A stretch of 64,000 bases of DNA from Oscheius dolichura (GCA_932521035.1 OW051492.1:10292001-10356000); one strand, 5' to 3'; positions 54,201 to 57,618 are shown, counted from the first letter of the stretch. Program-made: numbers and translations. Notes: generated by a model from the sequence alone, not told the origin.

Positions 54201-55127
54201 AGTACTGACAATATAAAAGACAAGGTCCTCCCGGGTCAGAGAAAATATTCCCCTTTTCAGAGAGCCAAACCAACGACGGACACAGAAAAGATCAATGTCG
54301 AGATTGAAAAGCAGAGAAGTTGTTGCAGTTGCTGTAATAAGTACAGAATTGAGAAGATCTCCGACAACCATTACAAGGTAAGGTTTTTAAAAGATTTGGC
54401 TGTCTAACTGTGGCCTTTTGGCGCCGCGGCTGTCTAGTTGTGGCACTGTAAAATCTTTTTTTTTCAGTTTGGTGACACCGAAATCAAGAGAATGGTTCGA
54501 ATCCTCCGTTCCACCGTCATGGTCCGCGTGGGAGGCGGTTGGGAAGCTTTGGACGTTTTCCTTGGAAAACACGATCCCTGCCGTGCCAATAGTCAGTTTT
54601 ACCTTGAATTTAAAGGTCTAATTCCTCATTTCAGATAGAACAAACATCAGAATCTACAAGGAACTGGCACCGGCCCACGCTATCGACACGATGGCCGCTT
54701 TCACAAAGAATAGACACGCTCGAACATCGACCAGCACCCCGGGGCCGATTATGAAAGTCAGGGAAAAGACCGAGAGGAGTATCCCGATGTTCCCTCAACG
54801 ACATGAGAGGGCTCCGAGCGATTTGAGCAGTGGAGGTACGGTATATCTCGTTTTTAACCGGAAAAGGGCGAAAATTCCGCGCGCCACAGTTCACACACTG
54901 TGTCGTCTGTCTAACTGCGCTCCATTCCACTTTCCACTTTTTCTCTAAAACTGTATTTTTCAGAATCTCGAATTCCCCGACCTTCCCTCCACGCCAGTCG
55001 AAGTTCCCTGGCCGATAGTTCCCGCCCTCCATCCCGAGCTGGCAGCGAATGTTCGGACAGCAATTTCCAGACCCGGATACCTTCCCTTCGAGGGAAGAAG
55101 AGCTCTCGCTACGTTCCCCCCAAATAA
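3154..55127 (+). CDS. vab-10: Spectraplakin (VAB-10/MACF/dystonin type), whole transcription unit
   Basis: Giant cytolinker that joins actin (CH domains), junction or intermediate-filament partners (plakin domain and repeats) and microtubules (GAS2, SxIP). Order seen: alternative N-termini, CH1, CH2, plakin domain with SH3-like insert, charged helix, plakin repeats with stop (A-type), then spectrin rod, EF-hands, GAS2 and Ser/Arg tail with stop (B-type). Exon phases were checked through the chain from 13791 to 55127 and agree at every join. The B form must skip the 33622-39516 exon, since that exon has a stop codon and no obvious internal donor; exons 31444 or 32813 (phase 0) join 40587 (phase 0). 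Summed lengths are about 3,400 residues (A) and 4,900-5,000 (B). In C. elegans the A form acts in epidermal attachment structures and the B form links actin and microtubules; that function is transferred from the family. Component blocks are listed separately. Confidence 0.93.
3450..3468. repeat. Poly-C homopolymer
   Basis: An uninterrupted run of 19 C (G on the minus strand), in a 5' intron of the spectraplakin unit. Its length is likely to vary between individuals or assemblies, and the G strand could form a quadruplex. Confidence 0.9.
3783..3876. repeat. Perfect 19-bp inverted repeat (foldback)
   Basis: ACCCGTAAAGTCTCGGCAA at 3783-3801 is the exact reverse complement of 3858-3876, with a 56-base loop. 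The termini resemble sequences at 33050-33136 and 45972-45994, so this looks like one member of a small foldback family in introns. Confidence 0.85.
5440..5634 (+). CDS. Small open frame, 64 codons, unknown
   Basis: ATG 5440 to TAA 5632-5634 encodes a peptide starting [20 protein letters not shown] and ending SSKSVNEE. Composition looks like coding sequence, but nothing is recognised and there is no spliced partner. It lies just upstream of first exon 5691 and may be part of its 5' UTR (an upstream ORF), or chance. Confidence 0.15.
   Translation: MPSVADVLSLSPAGGGQLSAINRHCVKKLFETLEETSPSQSRDTRLLDLLFIIYKASSKSVNEE
5691..6629 (+). CDS. vab-10: Alternative 5' exons of spectraplakin with acylation-type start
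   Basis: Four exons, 5691-5740, 6139-6279, 6321-6458 and 6537-6629, join in one frame (phase 2 at each junction). The start [16 protein letters not shown] has Gly2, a small residue (Cys) at position 6 and adjacent Cys5-Cys6, the pattern of N-myristoylation plus palmitoylation. The remainder ([72 protein letters not shown]) is polar and Ser/Thr/Arg-rich, probably disordered. The last exon ends in phase 2, compatible with exon 10762 or exon 8509, both of which lead in phase 1 to the CH1 exon at 15988. Vertebrate dystonin/MACF1 also have alternative N-termini with myristoylation signals (family knowledge). No close homologue of these residues is recognised. Confidence 0.6.
6801..7074 (+). repeat. 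Degenerate direct repeat, two units of about 84 bp
   Basis: 6801-6884 and 6992-7074 share CTCGCCCTTTT, ACAA(G/A)TTCTAC, TATCC and TCGATAG(C/A)TCTCGATCTCCTC in the same order and spacing. They lie in a spectraplakin intron. Probably an old local duplication or two copies of an interspersed element. Confidence 0.6.
7290..7901 (-). CDS. Lysine-rich protein with C-terminal CaaX box, nested antisense
   Basis: Single open exon of 203 codons on the minus strand, ATG at 7901-7899 and TAG at 7292-7290, inside a spectraplakin 5' intron. The product starts [20 protein letters not shown], has an acidic stretch ([16 protein letters not shown]), then a long Lys/Glu/Ser-rich disordered middle. It ends [14 protein letters not shown]: a polybasic patch, a possible palmitoylated Cys and a CTIL CaaX box, where Leu at the last position favours geranylgeranylation. 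This suggests a prenylated, membrane-tethered disordered protein. No family is recognised. Upstream on the minus strand a TTTGCCAG acceptor precedes the ATG, so an extra 5' exon is possible; the open frame starting at 8359 ([20 protein letters not shown]) could splice in the same phase. Low complexity means chance cannot be excluded, but the tail argues for a real gene. Confidence 0.6.
   Translation of the reverse strand: MKGLNIEEIAKQGGQQVDDGTKKKKGYDNVPLDDDMMMDSEDGSGADGRSVMGATGTGSRKSKKEAGLKVAVKKEERGKKKKERGEKSSEEEKKTDPSPEKREQKGKKDSKREKKASKAKDEKPASDTKREKDSGQESSVEDKPFKDDPKTKVSKRSNYQKRSSRAPNSGRQQVKSTHSPASRKKKSGGKPKKKEKSSCCTIL
8408..8642 (+). CDS. vab-10: Alternative 5' exons of spectraplakin (short acidic/basic leader)
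   Basis: A 20-base first exon, 8408-8427 (MKFKVR plus two bases, donor GTGAGT), joins 8509-8642 ([20 protein letters not shown], then [20 protein letters not shown] and AMLT; donor GTTGGT). The second exon enters in phase 2 and leaves in phase 1, which restores Asp-Glu-Arg at the CH1 exon 15988. A CCCTTCAG acceptor lies about 10 bases before the ATG, a possible UTR or spliced-leader site. Exon 8509 could equally be used from 6629. Phase agreement and clean splice sites support it; there is no homology call. Confidence 0.55.
8754..8796 (+). repeat. Palindromic element, full copy
   Basis: Perfect 11-bp termini GCGCCACAGTT/AACTGTGGCGC, inner CTACACGGCGTGTG; in a spectraplakin 5' intron. Confidence 0.9.
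10509..10877 (+). CDS. vab-10: Alternative 5' exons of spectraplakin (Ser/Tyr-rich leader)
   Basis: Exon 10509-10708 starts [20 protein letters not shown] and runs on as a Ser/Arg/Tyr-rich stretch ([20 protein letters not shown]). It ends in phase 2 at a GTACAT donor. Exon 10762-10877 ([38 protein letters not shown]) enters in phase 2 and leaves in phase 1, exactly what exon 15988 needs. The RSVSP and SRES motifs suggest phosphorylation. Exon 10762 can also accept 6629, so it may be a shared exon for several first exons. A palindromic repeat copy starts 51 bases downstream. Confidence 0.6.
10878..13790. other. Intron/promoter region before the 13791 start
   Basis: No coding exon recognised. 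It contains a palindromic repeat (10928-10967), half-sites near 11490 and 11612, and a CT-rich stretch before the 13791 ATG (about 13620-13730) that may be promoter or 5' UTR. Open frames in 13296-13807 are compositionally CT-rich and look non-coding. Confidence 0.4.
10928..10967 (+). repeat. Palindromic element, full copy
   Basis: GCGCCACAGTTAGACAGCCA, then ACACGGCATGTGAACTGTGG; 51 bases after the donor of exon 10762. Confidence 0.85.
13791..16049 (+). CDS. vab-10: Spectraplakin first exon (MSLYSEG start) and CH1 entry exon
   Basis: Exon 13791-13896 encodes [20 protein letters not shown], then [15 protein letters not shown], donor GTAGGT, phase 1. Exon 15988-16049 gives [21 protein letters not shown], the conserved start of the first CH domain (actin binding, helix A). 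The acidic leader directly before DERD is the arrangement seen in plakin-family actin-binding domains. This start is the simplest canonical one. All 5' alternatives also converge on exon 15988 in phase 1. The 13897-15987 intron holds only repeat half-sites that I can name (for example 14735, 15048, 15443 and 15573). Confidence 0.85.
16050..17562. other. Intron within CH1
   Basis: No exon seen. A full palindromic repeat lies at 16839-16881, and three half-sites cluster at about 17480-17535 just before the CH1 exon acceptor. Confidence 0.5.
16839..16881 (-). repeat. Palindromic element, full copy, reverse orientation
   Basis: GCGCCACAGTTCACACGCCG, then TGTAGGCTGTCTAACTGTG; in the CH1 intron. 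Confidence 0.88.
17563..18022 (+). CDS. vab-10: CH1 domain exons of spectraplakin
   Basis: Exons 17563-17652 ([29 protein letters not shown]), 17698-17775 ([20 protein letters not shown]) and 17846-17938 or 17846-18022 ([28 protein letters not shown]) complete the first CH domain. The [11 protein letters not shown] ending is diagnostic of the plakin/actinin actin-binding module. The last exon has two phase-0 ends. The short form stops after LNFQ; the long form adds 28 residues ([20 protein letters not shown] and GNGSSSHQ) before CH2. Both donors are weak (GTCTCA, GTTTCA). In vertebrates the CH1-CH2 linker is short, so the longer one may be nematode-specific or alternative. Confidence 0.9.
18249..18370. 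repeat. Imperfect foldback
   Basis: GATTTTGAGCTATTTTCCAT near 18249 pairs with ATGGAAAATAGTACTCAAAAC near 18346-18366, and CTTTTCTAG with CTAGAAGAG, leaving a loop of about 57 bases. Confidence 0.55.
19642..19682 (+). repeat. Palindromic element, full copy
   Basis: GCGCCACAGTTAGACAGCCG, then GCACGGCGTGTGAACTGTGGC; a reverse half-site lies 20 bases upstream. Confidence 0.9.
21104..21691 (+). CDS. vab-10: Internal alternative first exon encoding a transmembrane N-terminus
   Basis: ATG 21104 (the first ATG in this frame) opens 196 codons ending in phase 0 at donor GTAGAT, compatible with the CH2 exon at 23472 (phase 0). Residues 1-56 are Ser/Gly-rich ([14 protein letters not shown]). A single hydrophobic segment, [20 protein letters not shown], spans about 58-77, followed by basic [13 protein letters not shown]. 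The rest is Gly/Ser/His/Asn/Gln-rich and ends in Arg-rich [18 protein letters not shown]. If used, it gives a membrane-anchored spectraplakin that lacks CH1 and keeps CH2, so actin binding would be weakened. Fly Shot and vertebrate dystonin have isoforms with only one CH domain or with an N-terminal membrane segment (family knowledge). It could instead be an unrelated gene with its 3' exons elsewhere, but phase and strand fit vab-10. Confidence 0.7.
22322..22362 (+). repeat. Palindromic element, full copy with altered centre
   Basis: GGCCACAGTTAGACAGCCAA, then TACACGTGTGAACTGTGGCGC; the centre has lost GGC relative to other copies. Confidence 0.85.
22941..22973 (+). repeat. Palindromic element, short form
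   Basis: GCGCCACAGCCGACATGGCG followed by TGTTAACTGTGGC; no TTAGACAG block. Confidence 0.82.
23472..24880 (+). CDS. vab-10: CH2 domain exons of spectraplakin
   Basis: Exon 23472-23657 encodes [40 protein letters not shown] and [12 protein letters not shown]. Exon 24692-24880 encodes [40 protein letters not shown] and [17 protein letters not shown]. NFSSSWxDGxAFNALIHxxRP and [21 protein letters not shown] are the hallmark CH2 motifs, so with CH1 this forms the tandem actin-binding domain. Both exons are phase 0 at both ends. The intron between them holds a very long inverted repeat. Confidence 0.96.
23673..24037. repeat. Long inverted repeat, arms of about 155 bp
   Basis: Sequence from 23673 (GGTCAACGTTCTTCCTCACC) to about 23828 is repeated as its near-perfect reverse complement from about 23884 to 24037, with a loop of about 55 bases. 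Matching blocks include ATTCCATAAGAATA and TCGAATTATTC. It lies in the intron between the two CH2 exons. The transcript would form a long double-stranded hairpin; it may be a foldback (MITE-like) element. Confidence 0.92.
25386..31444 (+). CDS. vab-10: Plakin domain exons with SH3-like module
   Basis: Sixteen exons: 25386-25724, 25981-26059, 26125-26299, 26342-26651, 27050-27157, 27201-27338, 27858-28055, 28438-28569, 28609-28762, 28899-29133, 29892-30255, 30297-30443, 30489-30727, 30803-30931, 30974-31175 and 31217-31444. They form an array of spectrin-type three-helix bundles ([60 protein letters not shown]). An SH3-like insert sits in exons 28609/28899 ([40 protein letters not shown]), the position expected in plakins. 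Total is about 1,060 residues. In plakins this domain binds junction and membrane partners. All phases join cleanly. Introns 26652-27049, 27339-27857, 28056-28437 and 29134-29891 contain repeat copies but no other exon I can support. Confidence 0.94.
28315..28345 (+). repeat. Palindromic element, short form
   Basis: ACCACAGCCAACACGGCGTG, then TGAACTGTGGT; in a plakin-domain intron. Confidence 0.82.
29703..29794. repeat. Two palindromic elements in opposite orientation
   Basis: A reverse short form (29703-29734) and a forward full copy (29751-29794), 16 bases apart, in intron 29134-29891. Confidence 0.88.
31534..31602 (+). CDS. vab-10: Possible alternative terminal exon
   Basis: After exon 31444 (phase 0), a TTTTCCAAAG acceptor at 31533 opens 22 codons ([20 protein letters not shown], then YI) ending in TAG at 31600-31602. 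Use would truncate the protein after the plakin domain. There is no clear AATAAA downstream, and the site overlaps a TATATATA sequence. Weak. Confidence 0.15.
   Translation: MLTKLTIPPEFRHRQREEMSYI
31603..32465. other. Intron before the charged-helix exon
   Basis: Contains a half-site of the palindromic repeat (about 31902) and CT-rich and TG-rich stretches near 32310-32435. No further exon recognised. Confidence 0.4.
32466..32813 (+). CDS. vab-10: Charged single-helix exon of spectraplakin
   Basis: A 116-codon phase-0 exon made almost only of Glu, Arg, Ala, Asp and Lys: [20 protein letters not shown] near the start, then runs such as [20 protein letters not shown]. The regular E/R spacing is that of a stable single alpha-helix or coiled coil, which would work as a rigid rod between the plakin domain and either the plakin repeats (A) or the spectrin rod (B). 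Because it is phase 0 on both sides it can be skipped without a frame change. It has higher GC than its surroundings. Minus-strand open frames here are shadows of the repeated codons. Confidence 0.85.
32814..33621. other. Intron before the plakin-repeat exon, with foldback
   Basis: Holds a foldback at 33050-33136 whose ends are GCACCCGTA and TACGGGTGC, related to the 3783-3876 element, and TACTGTAG motifs near 32979 and 33013. No exon seen. Confidence 0.5.
33622..39516 (+). CDS. vab-10: Plakin-repeat exon with stop codon (A-type isoform end)
   Basis: One 5.9 kb exon (acceptor ATTTTCAG, stop TAG at 39514-39516) encodes 1,964 residues and ends [13 protein letters not shown]. It is built from tens of degenerate plakin-repeat motifs of the form LxEAxxxGhID, for example [40 protein letters not shown] and [20 protein letters not shown]. 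Such repeats bind intermediate filaments in plakins. A linker at about 36860-37140 is rich in SFGRQE-type short repeats, followed by [20 protein letters not shown]. The reading frame continues upstream of the first GTG to the acceptor at 33621. The A form belongs to epidermal attachment (fibrous organelles) in C. elegans. Long open frames on the minus strand here are codon-bias shadows. Confidence 0.96.
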   Translation: MPTLTPQVVNPAWEVTGEEHLGEGDDSLQPMPEQAKISEHEDEMQMFQEETVTKTQFYEMEGTLHKQTGEILTFVEAVRQGLLDLSAGGGQFFDLVSGSRISLEKAAELGYIDGNLQETLNGHWGIYHPETKQSLSLMDAIQIGLYDPDNRQLKDIHTGEAVSLEECRRQGIISVMTQAKLVKMGVLKLPPMSLTAAIEKGLLDTRAGKMKGKYSDEMDLKDALYHGYLQIAPTRTEAPTFAITLTDAIEQEFINAHNGEFEDKNTQEKINFRDAVKKGSSLLSMAVPEIVNRAANRAQGEKVRLTVGEALPKQIISTKDSKYTDKSNGQSISFREAYNEGLICKPLTLTEMNQRNLIDSSNHFLDKGTRERYTLLEALALNLVDAEVRHIVDPDEKDVISIAEALERGILSADGHLILEKQQKQLTIPEAVREGLLTKRVRHSIFDIRGIRNAEGQELSFNEAVEQNAVIPNAERVVDLLTNESFLFTDKRADNFMDAKLREILTKPVGIKVDSGYNGSLIRAVSKGLIDPTKAVFLSRNQELSPREAYQQGLVSLRGAVEVAALFDVHPFFITPSKKVEKKKRVSRPGQSGLELAQDQVKVTLAEAMKQGLIDSRTQRFIQGDINMSMDEALSKGLLDPSSEWIVPSKSAGVGPTIEEKTTESMTETSQQLAPKFYPDRNVEESVTTVKRVKTTETSAVGGPGGVSTYRAITGGKGALEVPANGYHLYEAERKGIVDLTTGNITIPNVDKKISFAEGIELGIIETETITVRDGNRQIGIKEALEKKTMTSDGSVSGRSIEKAIEEKLIVVEAEPLVPYNQAGKKIIQIPSGPGPVISFRPVGTPQIEESEQSWSFDSQKGILVDHISGEQLSLERALTAGKLTPEDLSVRDALTGREMSFTEAEKWGIVDSKRSYYIDKSNNQRMSFTEAAQQHRIYPNGGAPDNAGDAVHTSVKVQTRTQVAKKEALSSGLPMSDNTLGKALALGWYNGQNGIFTHPDTQKQMTLKEAIIKGLFNPYDTTVIDRENNKELNLLEAINQGIVDSTAGTVKDTSSGKEYDLQTAQRHGLVKNKGAADAIGWEETVQDRIQPGPRHQEPPFRRQEQESSSFGRREQEHSAFSRQEPQRTSFGRQHEEHSSFGRQEPARSSFGRPQEPQASASSSFVKTRETFENLSHPSSPQTQRSSRIVEQKLQLTPFAPAPVQQTHDGRHEYVDLGGGNRVKVKVVRDEGGVEKGEYFDPNTGAKYTIRMHGDPFTTTTKTQVKSTSQVQSVELEPHAEFVGIDRIRDKRSGRIMSLEDAKRIGLARVDKKGKTNTKTYSAFHSDIISAVNKGILDQHQERISIEDAIRAGYLDIRALAYKNPKSGESIPLVQAANMGLVDGTLQDTLSKGVINPSSAERIPLQKAIELGIVDPKSGKVRNPMTGKDITWLDILKPVYQAITSDGIFDPRKGHRVPLGTALNEGLIDARSRTYHNPITGDSFSLEEAVQHGVIDNSTFETLTKPFIEDFRTHRKLNLLEAVDNKIVDPKNRTIQLSRQSIVPISKAVQDGRIPSDIGKELSRVDKMQFVDALGKGLIDVRANLFTDPDTGRQITINQAIEEGFVDTGAIQSMEGNDENNLFYILTNDSFDENSGRIRDKKTGLHLTFRDAVNKDVIDGDSLLHDMESSETLTLREALKKNKIDQDGKYNHQGQKMNLSEAQSSGLLAIIESPMQAAQAVAEAVKRRDAEGYKFRLAPDSSAYQGAQGDRGSRSSVPKFREETTVTSRFTPRTPEPALSVRMRQTTTHSPGDRVKSLVETDPAAFADLQQDFLARLEASRFDTDERIIENPKDHRRVSVREATESGLLDVETGEIIHPDTQRRYSISKAVNMKLINQDAAKRLLDGLNESLESAGLSMSPSPAFQEIPEGGEGTSSSRSWTKTVNWRGQPAELRKSKTDPLAEYTTVSGDSPAQDAPSWARRD
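39855..39860 (+). promoter_or_regulatory. vab-10: Poly(A) signal of the A-type isoform
   Basis: AATAAA about 340 bases after the TAG of the plakin-repeat exon, preceded by an A/T-rich 3' UTR. It would terminate the A-type transcript ahead of the rod exons. Confidence 0.55.
39861..40586. other. Spacer between A-type 3' end and rod exons
   Basis: Simple-sequence stretch with repeated ATAGAGTAAAA-like units (39904-39984), then a shortened palindromic repeat (40415-40447) and a half-site (about 40393). No exon. Confidence 0.5.
40415..40447 (+). repeat. Palindromic element, centre-deleted form
   Basis: GCGCCACAGTTAGACAGCCG, then TGTGAGCTGTGGT; the ACACGGC block is lost. Confidence 0.78.
40587..53449 (+). 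CDS. vab-10: Spectrin-repeat rod exons (B-type isoform)
   Basis: About 29 exons in frame: 40587-40736, 40778-40965, 41066-41198, 41244-41521, 41967-42801, 42846-42958, 43110-43584, 43652-44512, 44681-44914, 44954-45637, 45682-45888, 46563-46645, 46856-47170, 47212-47367, 47445-47909, 47957-48581, 48672-49001, 49044-49232, 49274-50109, 50242-50575, 50619-50809, 51084-51225, 51269-51424, 51469-51726, 51769-52434, 52474-52578, 52710-53099, 53143-53307 and 53349-53449. They encode about 3,220 residues, enough for roughly 30 spectrin repeats of about 106 residues; helix-A Trp motifs recur ([15 protein letters not shown]-like, [22 protein letters not shown]). The rod spaces the actin-binding end from the microtubule-binding end. 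Phases agree at every junction. Intron 45889-46562 carries an ACCCGTAAAA-type element; several introns carry palindromic repeats. Confidence 0.95.
41844..41916 (+). tRNA. tRNA-Arg (CCG anticodon)
   Basis: A 73-base cloverleaf: acceptor GGCCCTG pairs with CAGGGTC (one G-U), discriminator G; D-arm GCCT/AGGC; anticodon stem TCGGT/GCCGA around loop TTCCGGA with anticodon CCG; T-arm GCAGG-TTCGAGT-CCTGC. It decodes CGG. B-box GGTTCGAGTCC is intact. It lies on the same strand inside spectraplakin intron 41522-41966, immediately after a TACTGTAG motif. No intron and no encoded CCA. Confidence 0.96.
46676..46763. repeat. Damaged forward element followed by full reverse copy
   Basis: CGCCACAGTTAGACAGCCGG with a broken right half, then the reverse copy 46721-46763; a further half-site is at about 46798. 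All are in one 210-base intron. Confidence 0.85.
50152..50190 (+). repeat. Palindromic element, full copy
   Basis: GCTACAGTTAGACAGCCGAC, then ACGGCGTGGGAACTGTGGT; in a rod intron. Confidence 0.87.
53565..54006 (+). CDS. vab-10: Last rod segment and EF-hand pair exons
   Basis: Exons 53565-53830 and 53894-54006 encode [40 protein letters not shown], then [28 protein letters not shown] and [35 protein letters not shown]. This is the spectraplakin EF-hand pair before GAS2. Loop 1 ([12 protein letters not shown]) has Pro at position 9 and Ile at position 12 instead of Glu. Loop 2 ([11 protein letters not shown]) is one residue short of the standard twelve. Both probably bind Ca2+ poorly or not at all and serve structurally for microtubule binding with GAS2. 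Confidence 0.93.
54117..54377 (+). CDS. vab-10: Possible internal start giving a membrane-anchored GAS2 isoform
   Basis: Upstream of the GAS2 exon acceptor the frame stays open to ATG 54117, reading [40 protein letters not shown] and QRKYSPFQ, straight into RAKPTTD of the GAS2 exon. The residues [16 protein letters not shown] form one clear hydrophobic segment. Use of an internal promoter would make a small membrane-tethered GAS2 protein. Against it, the stretch is within a 254-base intron with a normal TTTTCAG acceptor, T-rich introns often translate as hydrophobic, and 48 open codons can occur by chance. Confidence 0.3.
54261..55127 (+). CDS. vab-10: GAS2 domain and C-terminal tail exons
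   Basis: Exons 54261-54377 ([33 protein letters not shown]) and 54468-54591 ([39 protein letters not shown]) form the GAS2-related domain, which binds and stabilises microtubules. Exons 54635-54835 and 54964-55127 (TAA at 55125-55127) encode a basic Ser/Pro/Arg-rich tail. It contains SRIP in [12 protein letters not shown] and TRIP in [14 protein letters not shown], both of the SxIP/TxIP type that binds EB1 at microtubule plus ends. The product ends SSRYVPPK. Repeat half-sites and a full copy (54881-54920) lie in these introns. Confidence 0.96.
54881..54920 (-). repeat. Palindromic element, full copy, reverse orientation
   Basis: GCGCCACAGTTCACACACTG, then TGTCGTCTGTCTAACTGCGC; in the last spectraplakin intron. 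Confidence 0.87.
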
Positions 55128-55335
55128 CAACCCTTTTCTTTAATTTCTTCCCATTAATAATTACCCTCTCCTCTCTCAGTTTTATGCATTTATCTCGTCT
55201 GTTCATGGCTTTTTCCCTTTCTACCGGTTCTTCATACAAAAAATGCTCTAAATATCACGAAGTGCTTTGTATATTTATTTATAATTATTATTCTTGCGAC
55301 AGTGCGAAAATATCTGTGATACAATTTTGGTTCTT

Positions 55336-55360
55336 AATAAATTACTCATATTTTAATAAA
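55336..55360 (+). promoter_or_regulatory. vab-10: Poly(A) signals of the B-type isoform
   Basis: Two AATAAA hexamers, 55336-55341 and 55355-55360, about 210-230 bases after the B-type stop codon. Confidence 0.6.
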
Positions 55361-55397
55361 TATTGCTATCGAATACAATATTCTGTATATCTTTACC

Positions 55398-55438
55398 ACC
55401 ACAGTTCACACGCCGTGTCGGCTATCTAACTGTGGCGC
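55398..55438 (-). repeat. Palindromic element, full copy, reverse orientation
   Basis: CCACAGTTCACACGCCGTGT, then CGGCTATCTAACTGTGGCGC; abuts the stop codon of the minus-strand membrane-protein gene. Confidence 0.88.
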
Positions 55439-55928
55439 TCAAAATGACATGAGGAAGGTTCTATTGGGGACGACTAAATCCAACAGTTTGATAAACAACC
55501 ACCATAGGAATTTTTTCGGCACAGTAAGAAGTTTCCAAACTGCCAAACTAATCTTCTCCAAGAAATCGGCAACATCATCAGTGGCCATTCGATCTATCAG
55601 CTTTACTAGGAAAAGAATAAGAAGAGTGGCGATATAAATGGAAACAAAGGTGTAGACCAGCTCCTGGAAGAGAAGTGAACACGGAAATGGTAATCTTTAC
55701 CAAGAATTCTATTCGTCTCAAATTGACATCAGTCGGAAATATTTCTGGCTTGTCCCGGGACGGTAACGGCTTGTAGACCGGGAAGCATAGGGACTTTTGG
55801 GAGGAAAAATTGCATGTCTCTAGCGTACAATCGAAACAGTACTGCATATAAGACGAATTCATCCTCCGAGTGCAGAGGTTGTACATCGAAGAAGAAATTG
55901 TTCTGTTTCCAGGAGGGGGAGGGTCCAT
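55439..55928 (-). CDS. Small membrane protein, unknown, two exons
   Basis: Minus-strand gene convergent with the spectraplakin. Exon 1, 55928-55701, starts MDPPPPGNRTISSSMYNLCT and includes CFDCTLETCNFSSQKSLCF, a Cys-rich stretch. A 37-base intron (GTAAAG...CTTCCAG) follows. Exon 2, 55663-55439, gives ELVYTFVSIYIATLLILFLV, KLIDRMATDDVADFLEKISL, AVWKLLTVPKKFLWWLFIKL and LDLVVPNRTFLMSF, stop TGA. Total 150 residues. It has one strong hydrophobic helix at about 78-98, a second amphipathic or hydrophobic stretch (AVWKLLTVPKKFLWWLFIKLL), and NRT glycosylation sequons near both ends. No family recognised. The stop codon touches the edge of a palindromic repeat copy. Extra upstream exons are possible because a TTTCCCATAG lies before the ATG. 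Confidence 0.7.
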
Positions 55929-57618
55929 TTGAAATTTATTCTATGGGAAATCCATTGAAGTGGGGGTTTGAAGGAGACAGTTGGCTGAAATTGCAGTGGG
56001 AAGTTACTTAGCTATTTATGGACTGGTTGTCTAACTGTGGCTGTACCAGAGAGATTTGGCTGTCTAACTGTGGCCCTGCCCCCTGATTTATCTGCTGTTA
56101 ATTAATATATTTCCCCCATTGTCCAAGGTCAAAAAGTCTCAAATTACCCTATGACAATGAACCGGGAGAGGCGGAAAGGCGGATGTCCTCTCACTCAGTA
56201 TAATTTCTATTCAAGATCACGCGTCTGGGTACCTGTCGCTCTATAATAGACAGCCAGAGAGGGAATGTTTACTCCTTATGCTCTGCACCGATGACGGCAG
56301 GTGTACCCCATACACCTATGCTAATGGATGGATCACAACCCGTCCAATTACGTGCCCCTCAGTTGGTTAGACAGAGTGAGTGAGACCCCCAACAGCCAGC
56401 AGTGTCTCGTAATCTGCACACGGGGCTGCTTATTTGTGTTCTGCCAGTGGGCAGCGTTCCTCTTCCGTGTCCACACACTCGAATAGATCCCCCTCTGATC
56501 CTTTTTTATATCCCAGTCAAATAAAACGGTGATACTGATCGGGGAGAGGCCTTTTTTACTGCTTACGCCTTGATCCAAATCTGTTCTGACCTTATTAACG
56601 CGTGAGGAAAGGAAAAACACCGCTTTGAGAGAGAGATTTCTCCCGTTTTCTCTATTTTTCTTCTACAACTGAGTAACTGTGGCTCTTTTACCACCTAGGA
56701 TCTTCTTGAGACCCTTCTCCTCCTTTTGCCAGCTGTTCTCCGCAGTTAAACAGTTCACACCGTCTTATGGCGCCCGTTGACCAGCCATATCGTGTAATGG
56801 AGGATCCGTTACCGCCGTTCCCATTAGCCGAAAGGTCTCGGTCCAATTACTGTTTTTCTTTTGCCTCCTCGTCGTTAGTTATCCCCTTCCTGCCCGGTCC
56901 AAGACATGTTCCCCTCCCACCAAAGTGGATCGCCTTCGGTGCCTAAAAGGATTAATAAAAAGCCGTTTTTCCGCGATTTTTGATCCATAGAATAGAGAAA
57001 AAAAGTGCAGAGAGGAGAAGATGGATAGAAAGTAAAGAAGAGAACCCGAAACCCGGTTGCCATCCCGCAAGACCCTCTTGTCTTTTGCGTTTGTTCAGGC
57101 CGTGTTTCCAGACGAGGGGCGCGTCCTCCCCGCGTGAGTGAGAGTGAGAAGCACGTCAGAGAGAGAGGATGGGGTGCTGGCAGAGGAGTGGGTGGCATTT
57201 GGAGATCCGTGAAAACTGATCAACGGCTTTTCCAGTTTTTTTAACGAAAATATAGTGGACGAGGAAGGGAAAACACGACAGGAGGACAGAACTCTCCCGA
57301 ACAATGTGGATTTTTCAGAGACTGAACAACTGTGGCTTTGCTGCTGCTCTTATTTCTATAATTCGCTGCGTAACTGTGGCTTCCTTCCTCGCTTCTAATT
57401 TTAAACTATACTTCCTCTTGATCCGCTGCTCTACTCAATCTTATGTGGCCATATCTCTTCCTCTACTCTTCCCGCCGCAGTGCCTCACCTTCTTCCCGCG
57501 GTTGTAATGACCAGGCGTTGATTTCTGGCCGCTTCCTGCCTTTGCAGTGTTCTCGTCTCCTCCCTCTCCCCTCTTCCTCTCTCCCCCCTCGTGTAGGTAT
57601 GATAGCCAACCCCCGTAG

